Positions 35,414 through 43,683 are shown, counted from the stretch's first letter. The stretch: DNA of 64,000 bases from Persicitalea jodogahamensis (GCF_014651615.1 NZ_BMXF01000008.1:60057-124056); one strand, 5' to 3'. The notes: generated by a model from the letters alone, not told the origin. Translations and numbers: made by a program.

Positions 35414-35824
35414 CTAACCAGGAAACAATTTCAAAAAATCGGTCAGGGTCAAAATTTTGGTTTTACCAAACTGCTTCAAATCCAGCAAATCCCTTTTGTT
35501 TCCTGTCAGTAGAAAATCGGCTTGATTGTCCATACACAGTGCCAAAAGGAAATTGTCTTTGGGATCCGGACTGGCATCGACGGTAGAAGTAGTAGTAACA
35601 AATGTGGAACGTCTCTCTATTAAATCGATAAAGGCAATAATTTGATTTGCAGAAATATATCGACGGAACTTAGGACGGTTTATCACTTCAACGAATTCTG
35701 ATAGCAATGCTTCGTCCAAAAGAATGGAAAGCGCGTCATTGTACAGGGCAAGTTCCAGCCTCTGCCGGGAGTTGGCGTTGATGGCGGCACTCACAAAAAG
35801 ATTTGTATCGATGACAACCTTCAC
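35414..35824 (-). CDS. PIN-domain toxin of a toxin-antitoxin pair
   Basis: A 136-residue PIN protein of the COG1569-like group. Acidic active-site residues are visible in VVIDTNLFVSAAI (Asp 6), LLSEFVEV (Glu), DASPDPKDNFLLALCM (Asp pair) and ADFLLTGNKRDLL (Asp). Such proteins are Mg2+-dependent ribonucleases. The ATG overlaps the stop of the small upstream gene (ATGA), the usual order antitoxin-toxin. It sits between the two-component system and transport genes and may stabilise the plasmid. Confidence 0.82.
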   Translation of the reverse strand: MKVVIDTNLFVSAAINANSRQRLELALYNDALSILLDEALLSEFVEVINRPKFRRYISANQIIAFIDLIERRSTFVTTTSTVDASPDPKDNFLLALCMDNQADFLLTGNKRDLLDLKQFGKTKILTLTDFLKLFPG

Positions 35825-36039
35825 AAATGAGCTTGTCTGGCTGAGCGAACAGCCTGGATTTCCTCGAAGATTTCCTCTTCGGAAATATCAGACGTATCAG
35901 GGAGAGTGTCCGAGAGTTTTCGCCACTCCTGCCGCCAGGAACCTTGCCTGGGCAGAATAGCAATCAAATCCATATCCACCAGACTATCAATTAACTCCCG
36001 AACCTTGGGGTTACGAATTTCGATTGTCAGCGTATCCAT
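35821..36039 (-). CDS. Small antitoxin partner of the PIN toxin
   Basis: 72 residues: an N-terminal strand-helix (MDTLTIEIRNPKVRELIDSLVDMDLIAIL) followed by an acidic, flexible tail (SDTLPDTSDISEEEIFEEIQAVRS), typical of antitoxins that fold on their toxin. The stop overlaps the PIN start. I chose the ATG at 36039; an in-frame ATG further upstream would add 21 residues with a less antitoxin-like sequence. No DNA-binding domain is obvious. Confidence 0.65.
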   Translation of the reverse strand: MDTLTIEIRNPKVRELIDSLVDMDLIAILPRQGSWRQEWRKLSDTLPDTSDISEEEIFEEIQAVRSARQAHL

Positions 36040-36110
36040 CTCGTTAGTTTTTTTACCAAATATACTGGAATTGATTTCAAATGGAAAGGGAAGCCACTCC
36101 ATAGTCTGCC

Positions 36111-36539
36111 TTATTTCCACACCAGCACCAACATTCCGGCAAAAATGAGGCCCGCGCCGATAAGCACTTTGGTCGTAACGGGTTCGCGCAGAATAATGAA
36201 CGAAAGCACCAGCGTGACGACGATGCTGGTCTTGTCGATGGAAGCCACGTACGACACCGGGCCTTCTTTCATAGCGCGGTAGTAGAACACCCACGAGATT
36301 GTGGTACACAGCCCCGAAAAGGCCAGCAGCCACAAATCGCGCGGGGCGGCTTTGCGGATTTCGGTGAAAGCATTTTTGAATAAAAAAGCATTGACCGTCA
36401 CGAAGGCGAACACCACCGCCGTGCGCACTGCCAGCGCCGAGTCGCTGCTCATGTCCTGCATACCAAACTTGGCCACCACCGACGTCAGTCCCGCGAAGAC
36501 CATCGAAATCAGGGCGTAGAGAATCCACTTTTCCATCAT
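36111..36539 (-). CDS. EamA/DMT-family transporter, single-repeat form
   Basis: A 142-residue protein with five hydrophobic helices equal to one EamA repeat. Characteristic features are YALISMVFAGLTSVVAKFG at the N-terminus and YYRAMKEGPVSYVASIDKTSIVVTLVLSFIILREPVTTK near the C-terminus (given as the region around residues 85-125). Single-repeat members probably dimerise. Substrate unknown. It is eight bases downstream of the COG4705-like gene and likely shares its promoter. Confidence 0.8.
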   Translation of the reverse strand: MMEKWILYALISMVFAGLTSVVAKFGMQDMSSDSALAVRTAVVFAFVTVNAFLFKNAFTEIRKAAPRDLWLLAFSGLCTTISWVFYYRAMKEGPVSYVASIDKTSIVVTLVLSFIILREPVTTKVLIGAGLIFAGMLVLVWK

Positions 36540-36547
36540 AGGAATGT

Positions 36548-37312
36548 TTAAAAGGAATTGCTTTCCGCCACTTTGTCCTGCTTGCTTGAATAAAGAAGTA
36601 CGCCGACCAGCAGGGCAGCGGTAATAAGAGCGGCAATACCCCGGCTGAAATTCAGACCACCGCTGGCGAGGGGCTTGGTCAGCAAATCGCCGAAAGTCGC
36701 GCCGAAAGGCCTCGTAAAGATAAAGGCAATCCAGAATAGTACGATGCGGTCGATGCTGGTAGCGTAGTGCAGCAGCAGCACGATCAGGATGATACCCGCC
36801 GTGATGGCCGCGCCTGTCAGGTAACTCAGCCCGATGGTGTCGCTCAGGTAATCGCCGAAGGCCGTACCCAGGCTGTTGGAGAACAGGATGGCGATCCAGT
36901 AAAAAATCTCGACGCGGCGCTCGGTGACGGGATACACCTCGATTCCCTTCTCTTTCCGGTGCCAGACAAACAGTACCAGCAGCAGCCCTGCGAACAGCAG
37001 CAGCGATCCCGCCACGTAGCCCAGACCCAGCGTCCGGTCCATGAGATCCGAGATTTCGGTGCCGACGGTAGTAGTTCCCACGATGGCCAGCCAGTAGTAG
37101 GGCGCGTGGAAGCGGTCGGCCCGCAGTTGGATTGCCAGCACGATGACCAGAAAAGCCACCGTGATGCCCAGACTCGCGACGTAGCCCAGATTCAGCGTCA
37201 TCGAGAAGAAATCACCCAGGATTTCGCCCAGCGTGGTGGCCAGCACTTTCATGATCCAGAACCAGACCGTGATCCGGGCTACTTTGTTCAAATTATCCTT
37301 CGCAGTTTCCAT
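36548..37312 (-). CDS. COG4705-like membrane protein with four internal repeats
   Basis: A 254-residue protein with eight predicted helices arranged as four two-helix repeats. Each carries a related motif: ATTLGEILGDFFSMTLNLGY, TTTVGTEISDLMDRTLGLGY, SNSLGTAFGDYLSDTIGLSY and TRPFGATFGDLLTKPLASGG. The repeated G-x3-(G/S)-D pattern places four Asp/Glu-containing sites in the membrane, suggesting a cation-binding pore. The family is uncharacterised as far as I know. The promoter upstream carries a weaker copy of the tandem CCAG element, so it may belong to the local two-component regulon. Confidence 0.75.
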   Translation of the reverse strand: METAKDNLNKVARITVWFWIMKVLATTLGEILGDFFSMTLNLGYVASLGITVAFLVIVLAIQLRADRFHAPYYWLAIVGTTTVGTEISDLMDRTLGLGYVAGSLLLFAGLLLVLFVWHRKEKGIEVYPVTERRVEIFYWIAILFSNSLGTAFGDYLSDTIGLSYLTGAAITAGIILIVLLLHYATSIDRIVLFWIAFIFTRPFGATFGDLLTKPLASGGLNFSRGIAALITAALLVGVLLYSSKQDKVAESNSF

Positions 37313-37335
37313 GATTCAGAAATATGGTTTTTCCG

Positions 37336-37372
37336 CAATAGTACGCGCCGACTTTGGAGAAAATCTGTAATC
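37336..37372 (-). promoter_or_regulatory. Promoter with weaker response-regulator site before the COG4705-like gene
   Basis: On the - strand the half-sites are ACAG (37368-37365) and CCAA (37357-37354), 11 bases apart. They lie ten bases before TACTATTG (37343-37336), a one-mismatch TAnnTTTG box. The geometry equals that of the three better sites, although the cores are degenerate. Confidence 0.45.
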
Positions 37373-37531
37373 GTCCCGGCACGAGCGAGACTACTTTGAC
37401 AGAGCGATTGTGTTTTGCCATTTTAGAGATGAAACACATTCAATAAGATTACCGCCAGGCAGCCCGTAGAAAAGAAAGAGCAAAGCACCCGCTGGCACCT
37501 CGCCCCCTTTTTTCAAAAAACCACATCCAGC

Positions 37532-37948
37532 CTAATCCAGCTTCACGGCCTTGCCGCTGGCATCGAAGATCAGGTCCTTACCGCCGACTTCGGCTTCGTA
37601 GTAGGTCTTGCCGCCTTTCTTGATGATGGCGGCTTCCTTCACTTTTTTGCTTTTGAGGGCGGCTTGTACAGAAGCGGGCAATTGCGAGGTCGCGATTTCA
37701 GTTTCGACTTCCTGCTCCACGCCCTGCGGGTTGTACACCACCGACAATTCCACTTTACCCTGATCGAACTCCACCTCGAAATCGCCGTTCTTTTCTTTCT
37801 CCCATTTCATGTTACTGGCGTTGGGATAAGCTTTGGCGAAGGCCGTCGTAACAGCGGCGGGTACTTGGTCGGCTTTTACTTTCTGGGCATTGGCCGAGAA
37901 GGTGACTAATGCGGCCAAAAGGGCCGCGAGCATCATCATGCGTTTCAT
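37532..37948 (-). CDS. PepSY-like secreted protein
   Basis: A 138-residue protein with a Sec signal (MMLAALLAALVTFSANAQ) and two tandem PepSY-like (DUF2874) units. The first is around VPAAVTTAFAKAYPNASNMKWEKEKNGDFEVEF and the second around LPASVQAALKSKKVKEAAIIKKGGKTYYEAEV. These small periplasmic domains are thought to bind or inhibit partners. The promoter shows one of the clearest copies of the tandem CCAG element, so the adjacent two-component system probably controls it. The gap downstream (37313-37531) holds the COG4705 promoter but no gene. Confidence 0.8.
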   Translation of the reverse strand: MKRMMMLAALLAALVTFSANAQKVKADQVPAAVTTAFAKAYPNASNMKWEKEKNGDFEVEFDQGKVELSVVYNPQGVEQEVETEIATSQLPASVQAALKSKKVKEAAIIKKGGKTYYEAEVGGKDLIFDASGKAVKLD

Positions 37949-37980
37949 AATTTAAATTGGTTTGAAGTAAATTAATGACA

Positions 37981-38016
37981 CAAGAATACGGCCCAATTCT
38001 GGTGCAAATCTGGAAG
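37981..38016 (-). promoter_or_regulatory. Promoter and predicted response-regulator site of the PepSY-like gene
   Basis: On the - strand TTCCAGATTTG then CACCAGAATTG is a tandem 11-bp repeat, with CCAG cores at 38013-38010 and 38002-37999. Ten bases separate the second core from TATTCTTG (37988-37981). The box is identical to that of the TonB receptor promoter. The ATG follows about 32 bases downstream. Confidence 0.6.
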
Positions 38017-38153
38017 CTGGTTTAGAATCGAATATTTCAGTAAAAGTGGTGCTTCTATCTGAAAATACAGAAACTTTACAAATTTGATGGTGTAGTTTGA
38101 GCCTTTCTATTCGCCCCCACTTTAAAAATCAACCATGAACGGCTTACCACAAA

Positions 38154-38747
38154 ATGAAAGTACTTCGTCTCTACTGCCTGCTCACGCTGACCATTTTCTC
38201 CACTGCTTCAGCACAGAATGCCGACATACGGTTGCTGCGTGAGATCAACCTCAACCGCAACACCCAGTTCGACGGCTTTTTCAAGGGCGTGACCGACACG
38301 ACCGTACCCGGAGCTTTCAGTGTCCCGGTGATCATAATGGGGGTAGGCTTAATAAAGAAAGATGCTCCCACCCAGCGAAAAGCAGTCGTAATCGGCGCTG
38401 GGCTGGTGGCATCGTCGGGGATTACGTACGTGATGAAAAGGGCGATCAACCGACCCCGGCCTTTTGTCACCTACCCCGATATTCAGAAACTGACCGACGG
38501 CAGTAGTCCTTCTTTTCCCTCGGGTCACACCTCGCTGGCCTTCGCGACGGCTACGTCATTGAGTTTGGAATATCCCAAATGGTACGTCATCGTGCCATCG
38601 TACGCGTGGGCCGGGACGGTGGGTTACTCGCGGATGCACCTGGGCGTCCATTACCCGAGCGACGTGCTGGCGGGGGCGGTCATCGGGGCTGGGTCTTCTT
38701 TTATGACTTATAGATTGAATCGCTGGCTACAGGGACAGAAAAAGTAA
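38154..38747 (+). CDS. PAP2-family phosphatase, exported
   Basis: A 197-residue protein with a Sec signal (LYCLLTLTIFSTASAQ) and PAP2 motifs KRAINRPRP, PSGHTSLAF and SRMHLGVHYPSDVLAG. Unlike the 30154 protein it starts with a cleavable signal and has fewer strong membrane helices. It probably dephosphorylates lipid carrier or nucleotide/phospholipid phosphates in the periplasm. It is divergent from the PepSY-like gene; I cannot find the tandem CCAG element on its side of the 205-bp gap. Confidence 0.85.
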   Translation: MKVLRLYCLLTLTIFSTASAQNADIRLLREINLNRNTQFDGFFKGVTDTTVPGAFSVPVIIMGVGLIKKDAPTQRKAVVIGAGLVASSGITYVMKRAINRPRPFVTYPDIQKLTDGSSPSFPSGHTSLAFATATSLSLEYPKWYVIVPSYAWAGTVGYSRMHLGVHYPSDVLAGAVIGAGSSFMTYRLNRWLQGQKK

Positions 38748-38921
38748 GTCGTCCGGGTGTGTGGTGGTGTCGCATACAATGACGATTTCAGCCACAAAAT
38801 GGACTTCGCACGGTTCGCTAAACGGGAGTTGTCGATTGGTCGAGCAGAAGCCAAGCCACTTAGAAAATATTCCCGACCTGCCCAGCTTGAAGTCCCAGAC
38901 TTGCACAACGGATCAAAACTC

Positions 38922-39674
38922 TCAGTCAGGTCTAAATTGCCGGAGTCTCTCTTCCCAAACCCGCCAGTCCGGCATCAACCGATCCTGAAGCTCGTAAAAG
39001 GGCTTGCGGTGGTTTGGATTTATGATGTGGGCTAATTCATGCCATATGATGTACTCGATACAGCCCTTGGGAGTTCGGATCAAATCCGGGTTTAACCGGA
39101 TAATATTCTGAGGACTGCAGCTTCCCCAGCGTTTTTCCATCCGCACTAACTTTACCTGTACCTGCTCCTTCCGGTTTGCCTTAATGGGCAACTTAGCCAA
39201 GCAGCGATTAAAAAGGGGGAGGATAACCAAACGCGCCCGTTTTCGATACCACTCGTTCAACTGCGTGGAAATTATTTTTTTATCGGCCTTGTCTGGCGTG
39301 GTGATCACAATTCTTCCAGCGCGGAATATAACTGATTTCACGGGCTGTTCTTCCACTTTAAGACGGTACTGCCGACCCAGATAATAGTGTGTTTCGCCCG
39401 ACACGTAACGACGTGGCGGCGTGGCGTGGGCGTTGAGCTGGCGGAAACGTTCCTGCTGCCGGATGATCCAGCCCGCCCGGTTCTTTACCTTTGCCTTGAT
39501 TTGGTTCGCCGTGGCGTCCTCTGGAACTTTCACTAGGACATCCCCCGACGTATCTACGGTGATGGAAAGGGTTTTGCGCAGTCCGCGTAGTACTGTGAAG
39601 CGGATGACCGCCGAACCGTAGCGCATTTCCTCCTCACTCGTTTCTGCGAGGTCTGTTCTGGCATCGAAACCCAT
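38922..39674 (-). CDS. YgjP/SprT-like zinc metallopeptidase linked to the type I RM system
   Basis: A 250-residue protein. An N-terminal beta-rich part leads to the metallopeptidase core with KRWGSCS and WHELAHIINPNHRKPFYE (HExxH about residues 213-217, third ligand in the NPNH/F-Y-E stretch), the YgjP-like M48-related fold (COG1451). The ATG shares one base with the hsdR stop (TGATG), so it is translationally coupled to the restriction subunit. Such genes are frequent companions of hsdR. Their role in restriction is unknown, and protein turnover of HsdR is one possibility. Confidence 0.85.
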   Translation of the reverse strand: MGFDARTDLAETSEEEMRYGSAVIRFTVLRGLRKTLSITVDTSGDVLVKVPEDATANQIKAKVKNRAGWIIRQQERFRQLNAHATPPRRYVSGETHYYLGRQYRLKVEEQPVKSVIFRAGRIVITTPDKADKKIISTQLNEWYRKRARLVILPLFNRCLAKLPIKANRKEQVQVKLVRMEKRWGSCSPQNIIRLNPDLIRTPKGCIEYIIWHELAHIINPNHRKPFYELQDRLMPDWRVWEERLRQFRPD

Positions 39675-42600
39675 CAGTATCTGGCTTTGGCTAACTGCAC
39701 GACCTTACCGATCAATTCGTCAGCTTGGTCAAACGTGAGTTTAGCCGACAATTCGTCGTTCATTTGCCAGATCCAGTCGTCGAGAGCAAAGCGCAATTGG
39801 TTGACGATTTCCGACCGATTGGCCCAATCGACCACCACGCATCCGTCCTGCACAAGATTGGACAGCATCACCTCCTCGGCCCGCACCGACCAGGCTCCTG
39901 CGGTTTCGGCGTCCATGCCCAATGCCTCCTCGTCTGCCCTGTCGTTTCCAAACCCCTCCCGCAGCAAACCGTAGATGGCCGTGGCGGTGGGGCGGTCGCG
40001 TACGGCCGGGGGCAAGGTGTCGGCGGGACGGTTGACCACCTGGTCGCGGATGGAAGTCATGGACTTCAATAGCTCGGTTTCGCTGATGCGCTCCTCCCGG
40101 TAGAGCATCAGCGTCTCGCGGATCATTTCGGAGAAACGGCGGTAGAAGGCAGGGTCTTCCCCCATCCGCTCCGTGAGGGTGCGGTCGGTGCGGGCGGCGA
40201 TGGCGTGGGCCCGAGATGCCGTTCCTTCGATGCGGGCCACCTCCTCCTCAAACCGTTCGCGGTCAAAGATGTTGACTTGTTCGGTTAGCTGCACGATTTC
40301 GTCGGATACGACGTGCGTGTCGATCAGCTTTTGAATTTGGGGTTCGTACTGACCGTAATCGACTTCCAGGGCGTGAATATTGATAACTGCTCGCCGCAGA
40401 TTCTGAAAAAACAACAAGTCATCCCGGTAGCGTTGTTGCTTGGCCTCCGAAGTCGTCGTCACAAATTCATGATTGGAGAAGGCCATTCTCAGCAGTCGGC
40501 TGAATGCCGACAGCCGTTCGAAGAAGATTTCCCGAACGGCCTCGTCAGCCAGCAGATTCTGGTAGGCGGGCAGGTCGGCCCGGTTGACGATGCCCTTGAA
40601 AACGTCCCAGACTTCCGAGTGGACCTGGGGCAGGCGGGCCAGCTCCCGGCGCATATCCGTTACCGTTCCTTCCAGATCGGCCGTCTCGAAATCCTCGAAA
40701 TCATCGGCGTAAATTTCCAGCACGCGGGCAAGTTCGGCGATCACGCCATCGTAGTCGATTATATAGCCGAAATCCTTACCGGGTGCTTTCCGATTCACTC
40801 GGGTGATTGCCTGGAACAGCGTGTGTTCGTGCAGCTTGGCGCAGAGGTAAAGCACCACGTTGATTGGGTTGTCGAATCCCGTCAGCAGCTTGTTGACCAC
40901 GATGATCACATCGGGAGCCGTGTCGCTTTGTTTGAACAGTTGGCGCAGGGTCTCGTCGTACTGCCTGGGGCTACCGAAGCGGTCCATCATTTGATTCCAG
41001 AACGTCTGCACTTCGCTGCTGGTCTGGCCGTAGGCATCCTCATTGCCCTCTCGGTCGTCGGGCGGTGAAATGAGTACTTCGGTGGTAATGAGTCCGATTT
41101 CGTCCATAAAACGCTTGAAGCGTATCGCCGCCTTTTTGCCCGGTGCCACCAACTGGCCCTTGAACCCGGTTCCCTTCCAGGTGTTGGCAAAGTGCGTGCT
41201 GATGTCCCAAGCCTTGGCGTAGATGATTTGCTCGCCCTGGGTCAGCGTGTCCCGGCGACTGAACTTCTTTTTCAGGTCGGCGCGCTGGTAGTCGTTCAGC
41301 GGCTCGGCGATGCGGTTGAAGTAATTGTCGATGGGCCGCTCGTTGACCTCGAACAGCGGAGCACGTCCCTCGAAGAGCAGCGGCACCACAGCCCCGTCCG
41401 CCACGGCGTCACGCACGGTGTAGGTGTCGATAATGCCGCCAAACTTGCTGGCTGTGTTCTTCTCCCGGCGCATCAGAGGGGTGCCGGTGAAGCCGATAAA
41501 ACAGGCCGTGGGGAATACTTGCTGCATCTTGACGTTCAGGGTGCCATACTGGGTGCGGTGAGCCTCGTCGATCAGCACGAAAACGTTGGGGCGGGTAACG
41601 GGCTGCTGTAAGCCCTTAATGGCCGCGTCGAATTTGTGGACGAGCGTGGCCAGCACGGCGTCGCTATCGTCTTCCAGGTACTCGACCAGCCGCCGCCCCG
41701 TGGTGGCCTGCACCACTTCGCGTCCGCAGCGCTTGAAGGTCTGGTAGAGCTGGTCGTCCAGTTCAACGCGGTCGGTGACCAGTACGATCTTGGGGTTCAG
41801 GATTTTATCGTCGGTGGCCAGCAACTGCGCCAGCATGACCATCGTATAGGACTTGCCACTGCCCTGGGTATGCCAGATCACGCCGCCCTGCCGTCGGCCC
41901 GTGATATCGGGTTCGCGCCGGGCCCGTTCCAGGGTGCGCCGCACGCCAAAATACTGCTGGTAGCGGGCCACGATCTTTTCCCCCGCATCGAAGACGATGA
42001 AATTATAGAGAATATCGAGCAGCCGGGCCGGGCGGCAGAGAGCGTACAGCAGCTCGTCCTGCGGGGTAACCGTCCAGGTGGCTGCGCCGTTTATTGGTTC
42101 TGAATGATCCCGGCGGTCGGGATTAGCCCGCAGGGCCTGCCCGTAGGCGCGGTCGTTGCGGCTTCTGTCTTTTACCGCTTGCAGCGGCAAGGCCTTTTCG
42201 TCGGTTTCCCGTTCCCGCCAGAGCTGCCAGAATTCCTCTTTGGTTTGGTTGGTGGCGTAGCGACCCTCGCTGCCGCAGAGGGCCAGCAGCAGTTGGCTGA
42301 GGATGTAAAGGGGCCGGATGCCGTCGCTCTGCTGGTTGCGGAGGTGCTGGCTGATGGCCTGGGAAAGGGGCTTGTCCATGTCGGGCCGCTTGCATTCGAT
42401 CACCACCAGCGGAATGCCGTTGACGTACAGCACGATGTCGGGGCGGTAGGAATAATCGCGACCGGCCGACGATGCGTGACCCGTGCGCGACACCCTCAGC
42501 TCTTCGGTCACGTGCCAGACGTTCCGCCCGGGGTTTTCCCAGTCAATGTAGTGTAGCGAAAAACTCTTCTTGTCCGGCCCGATCTGTTCCTCAAAACTCT

Positions 42601-42928
42601 TGCCGAGGGTGAGCAGGTCGAACACGTAACGGTTGGCTTCCAGATAGCCCTGTTGCACGGGATAGTCAAGCAGGGCGTAGATGGCGTTGGTCAGGCTCAC
42701 TTCCGAGAAGGTGTATTCCTCGCCTTTGAGCGAAAAACTATTCAGTTTCCGTAATTGGTCGCGCAGCACGGGTTCCAGCAGTACCTGGCCCGAATGACGG
42801 GTAACGGGGTCGTTCCCGCGCAGCCGCGTGGCCTCATCGGGCGACAGATAGGTGTAGCCCATCGCCTGCAAAAGTAGCAGGGCGGGAACCTGACTGGCGT
42901 CGTTTTCGCGGAAGGAGGGGGTCGTCAT
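39674..42928 (-). CDS. hsdR: Type I restriction enzyme R subunit (HsdR)
   Basis: 1084 residues. The N-terminal nuclease has the PD-(D/E)xK motif YRPDIVLYVNGIPLVVIECK (Asp about 164, Glu 178, Lys 180). SF2 translocase motifs follow: Walker A HTQGSGKSY (353-361), DEAH (454-457), FIGFTGTPL, and later VVNKLLTGFDNP and QAITRVNR. A helical C-terminal domain would contact HsdM. The gene is complete. It is separated from hsdS by about 5.5 kb that carries the TIR/SLOG cassette and two further genes. It presumably works with the HsdM and HsdS proteins encoded upstream. Confidence 0.95.
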   Translation of the reverse strand: MTTPSFRENDASQVPALLLLQAMGYTYLSPDEATRLRGNDPVTRHSGQVLLEPVLRDQLRKLNSFSLKGEEYTFSEVSLTNAIYALLDYPVQQGYLEANRYVFDLLTLGKSFEEQIGPDKKSFSLHYIDWENPGRNVWHVTEELRVSRTGHASSAGRDYSYRPDIVLYVNGIPLVVIECKRPDMDKPLSQAISQHLRNQQSDGIRPLYILSQLLLALCGSEGRYATNQTKEEFWQLWRERETDEKALPLQAVKDRSRNDRAYGQALRANPDRRDHSEPINGAATWTVTPQDELLYALCRPARLLDILYNFIVFDAGEKIVARYQQYFGVRRTLERARREPDITGRRQGGVIWHTQGSGKSYTMVMLAQLLATDDKILNPKIVLVTDRVELDDQLYQTFKRCGREVVQATTGRRLVEYLEDDSDAVLATLVHKFDAAIKGLQQPVTRPNVFVLIDEAHRTQYGTLNVKMQQVFPTACFIGFTGTPLMRREKNTASKFGGIIDTYTVRDAVADGAVVPLLFEGRAPLFEVNERPIDNYFNRIAEPLNDYQRADLKKKFSRRDTLTQGEQIIYAKAWDISTHFANTWKGTGFKGQLVAPGKKAAIRFKRFMDEIGLITTEVLISPPDDREGNEDAYGQTSSEVQTFWNQMMDRFGSPRQYDETLRQLFKQSDTAPDVIIVVNKLLTGFDNPINVVLYLCAKLHEHTLFQAITRVNRKAPGKDFGYIIDYDGVIAELARVLEIYADDFEDFETADLEGTVTDMRRELARLPQVHSEVWDVFKGIVNRADLPAYQNLLADEAVREIFFERLSAFSRLLRMAFSNHEFVTTTSEAKQQRYRDDLLFFQNLRRAVINIHALEVDYGQYEPQIQKLIDTHVVSDEIVQLTEQVNIFDRERFEEEVARIEGTASRAHAIAARTDRTLTERMGEDPAFYRRFSEMIRETLMLYREERISETELLKSMTSIRDQVVNRPADTLPPAVRDRPTATAIYGLLREGFGNDRADEEALGMDAETAGAWSVRAEEVMLSNLVQDGCVVVDWANRSEIVNQLRFALDDWIWQMNDELSAKLTFDQADELIGKVVQLAKARY

Positions 42929-43027
42929 TGCGGTAGTTTGACTTGTACTGAAAATATCAAAAATTAGGAAAAATTAATTCTGATTCTGAAATAACTATCT
43001 GGAAAACAAGTGTTTTTAAAAATAATG

Positions 43028-43059
43028 TTTGAAATATCGAACAAAATATATTACTTTTG
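43028..43059 (+). promoter_or_regulatory. Consensus Bacteroidota promoter for a small RNA
   Basis: TTTG (43028-43031), a 20-base spacer and TACTTTTG (43052-43059) match the -33/-7 consensus exactly. It points away from hsdR on the + strand, and no protein gene follows before a strong terminator at 43134-43161. Confidence 0.65.
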
Positions 43060-43064
43060 CAAAG

Positions 43065-43161
43065 TCATCTCCCAAAGGGCGAAGGACTTGGTCAGTGGTT
43101 TATCCACGCAATCGCAATACCGAAAGTTGCGTACCGCACCCCGAGTGCGGTTTTATTTTTT
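43065..43161 (+). ncRNA. Predicted ~95-nt structured small RNA
   Basis: Predicted from an exact promoter (43028-43059) and an intrinsic terminator. The terminator has arms CCGCAC (43134-43139) and GTGCGG (43145-43150), followed by TTTTATTTTTT. Between them are further hairpins: CCC/GGG near 43071-43079, GTGG/CCAC (43095-43107) and CGCAA/TTGCG (43113-43131). No credible ORF occupies the interval. The 12-mer TTATCCACGCAA (43100-43111) recurs at 43214-43225 inside the convergent - strand gene, so the RNA could pair perfectly over 12 bases with that gene's mRNA. The RNA could control the adjacent nuclease-like gene or hsdR. No known RNA family is recognised. Confidence 0.55.
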
Positions 43162-43683
43162 AAGGCCATCCCGGTACTGTCGGTGGCGCTTCCGATGAAA
43201 GCCTTTCTCGTGCTTATCCACGCAAAAAGCCGTTACCAAAAGTAGGTCGGGAGCCAGGGGCTTCAATATGACCAGGTAGTCGCGCCGCTCGTACCAGTAG
43301 TACTGCTTGCGGGTTCCGTCCCCTTCAGTGTGTTCGTAGTACCAAATCAGCGGATCTTCGCAGTGCCGAAGTATGGTCTTGATCCAATGCAGTCGGCAGG
43401 CACGGGGGGGATCGAATTCCCGGCGCTGCTTCATTTTACTTTCCCGCGTTATCAAATGCACAAAGGCGTCGGGGTATTTGTGATAGCCATATACCCTGGA
43501 TCTGTTCAGGTTGACTTTCACGCGCTTTTCCTTGAAGTGGAAGGTGGTTTGTTCCCATTCCCTTTTGAAGTGATCGTAAAGGTCCTCCACGCATTCTTCC
43601 TCTGAAAAGTCCCAGTCCCACTCCCGTTCCTCCAAATCTTCCAGTTCGTCCGGCTCGTCGTAATCTCTGCCCATATCATCCAT
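43153..43683 (-). CDS. Small protein, possible PBECR/RelE-like nuclease
   Basis: A 176-residue protein with a very acidic N-terminus (DEPDELEDLEEREWDWDFSEEE), then a basic core with DAFVHLITRESK, RACRLHWIKTILRH, KQYYWYERRDYLVILKP and LLVTAFCVDKHEKG. The pattern R-x-x-W-I ... Y-L-V-I-L-K ... L-V-T-A resembles the phage barnase/EndoU/colicin-like PBECR or RelE-type nucleases, but I cannot confirm the active site, so this is a suggestion. I chose the ATG at 43683, which overlaps the DUF3800 stop by eight bases; the longer frame is that gene's shadow. The 3' end abuts the terminator of the opposing small RNA. Confidence 0.5.
   Translation of the reverse strand: MDDMGRDYDEPDELEDLEEREWDWDFSEEECVEDLYDHFKREWEQTTFHFKEKRVKVNLNRSRVYGYHKYPDAFVHLITRESKMKQRREFDPPRACRLHWIKTILRHCEDPLIWYYEHTEGDGTRKQYYWYERRDYLVILKPLAPDLLLVTAFCVDKHEKGFHRKRHRQYRDGLKK

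Noticed and set aside
43028..43161. Retron non-coding RNA
   Set aside because: No reverse transcriptase gene is found in the window, and the hairpin layout does not suggest msr-msd.
43010..43245. Two ~62-residue + strand proteins at this locus
   Set aside because: They lack ATG starts with ribosome-binding sites, run antisense into the next gene, and cross the terminator of the predicted small RNA.
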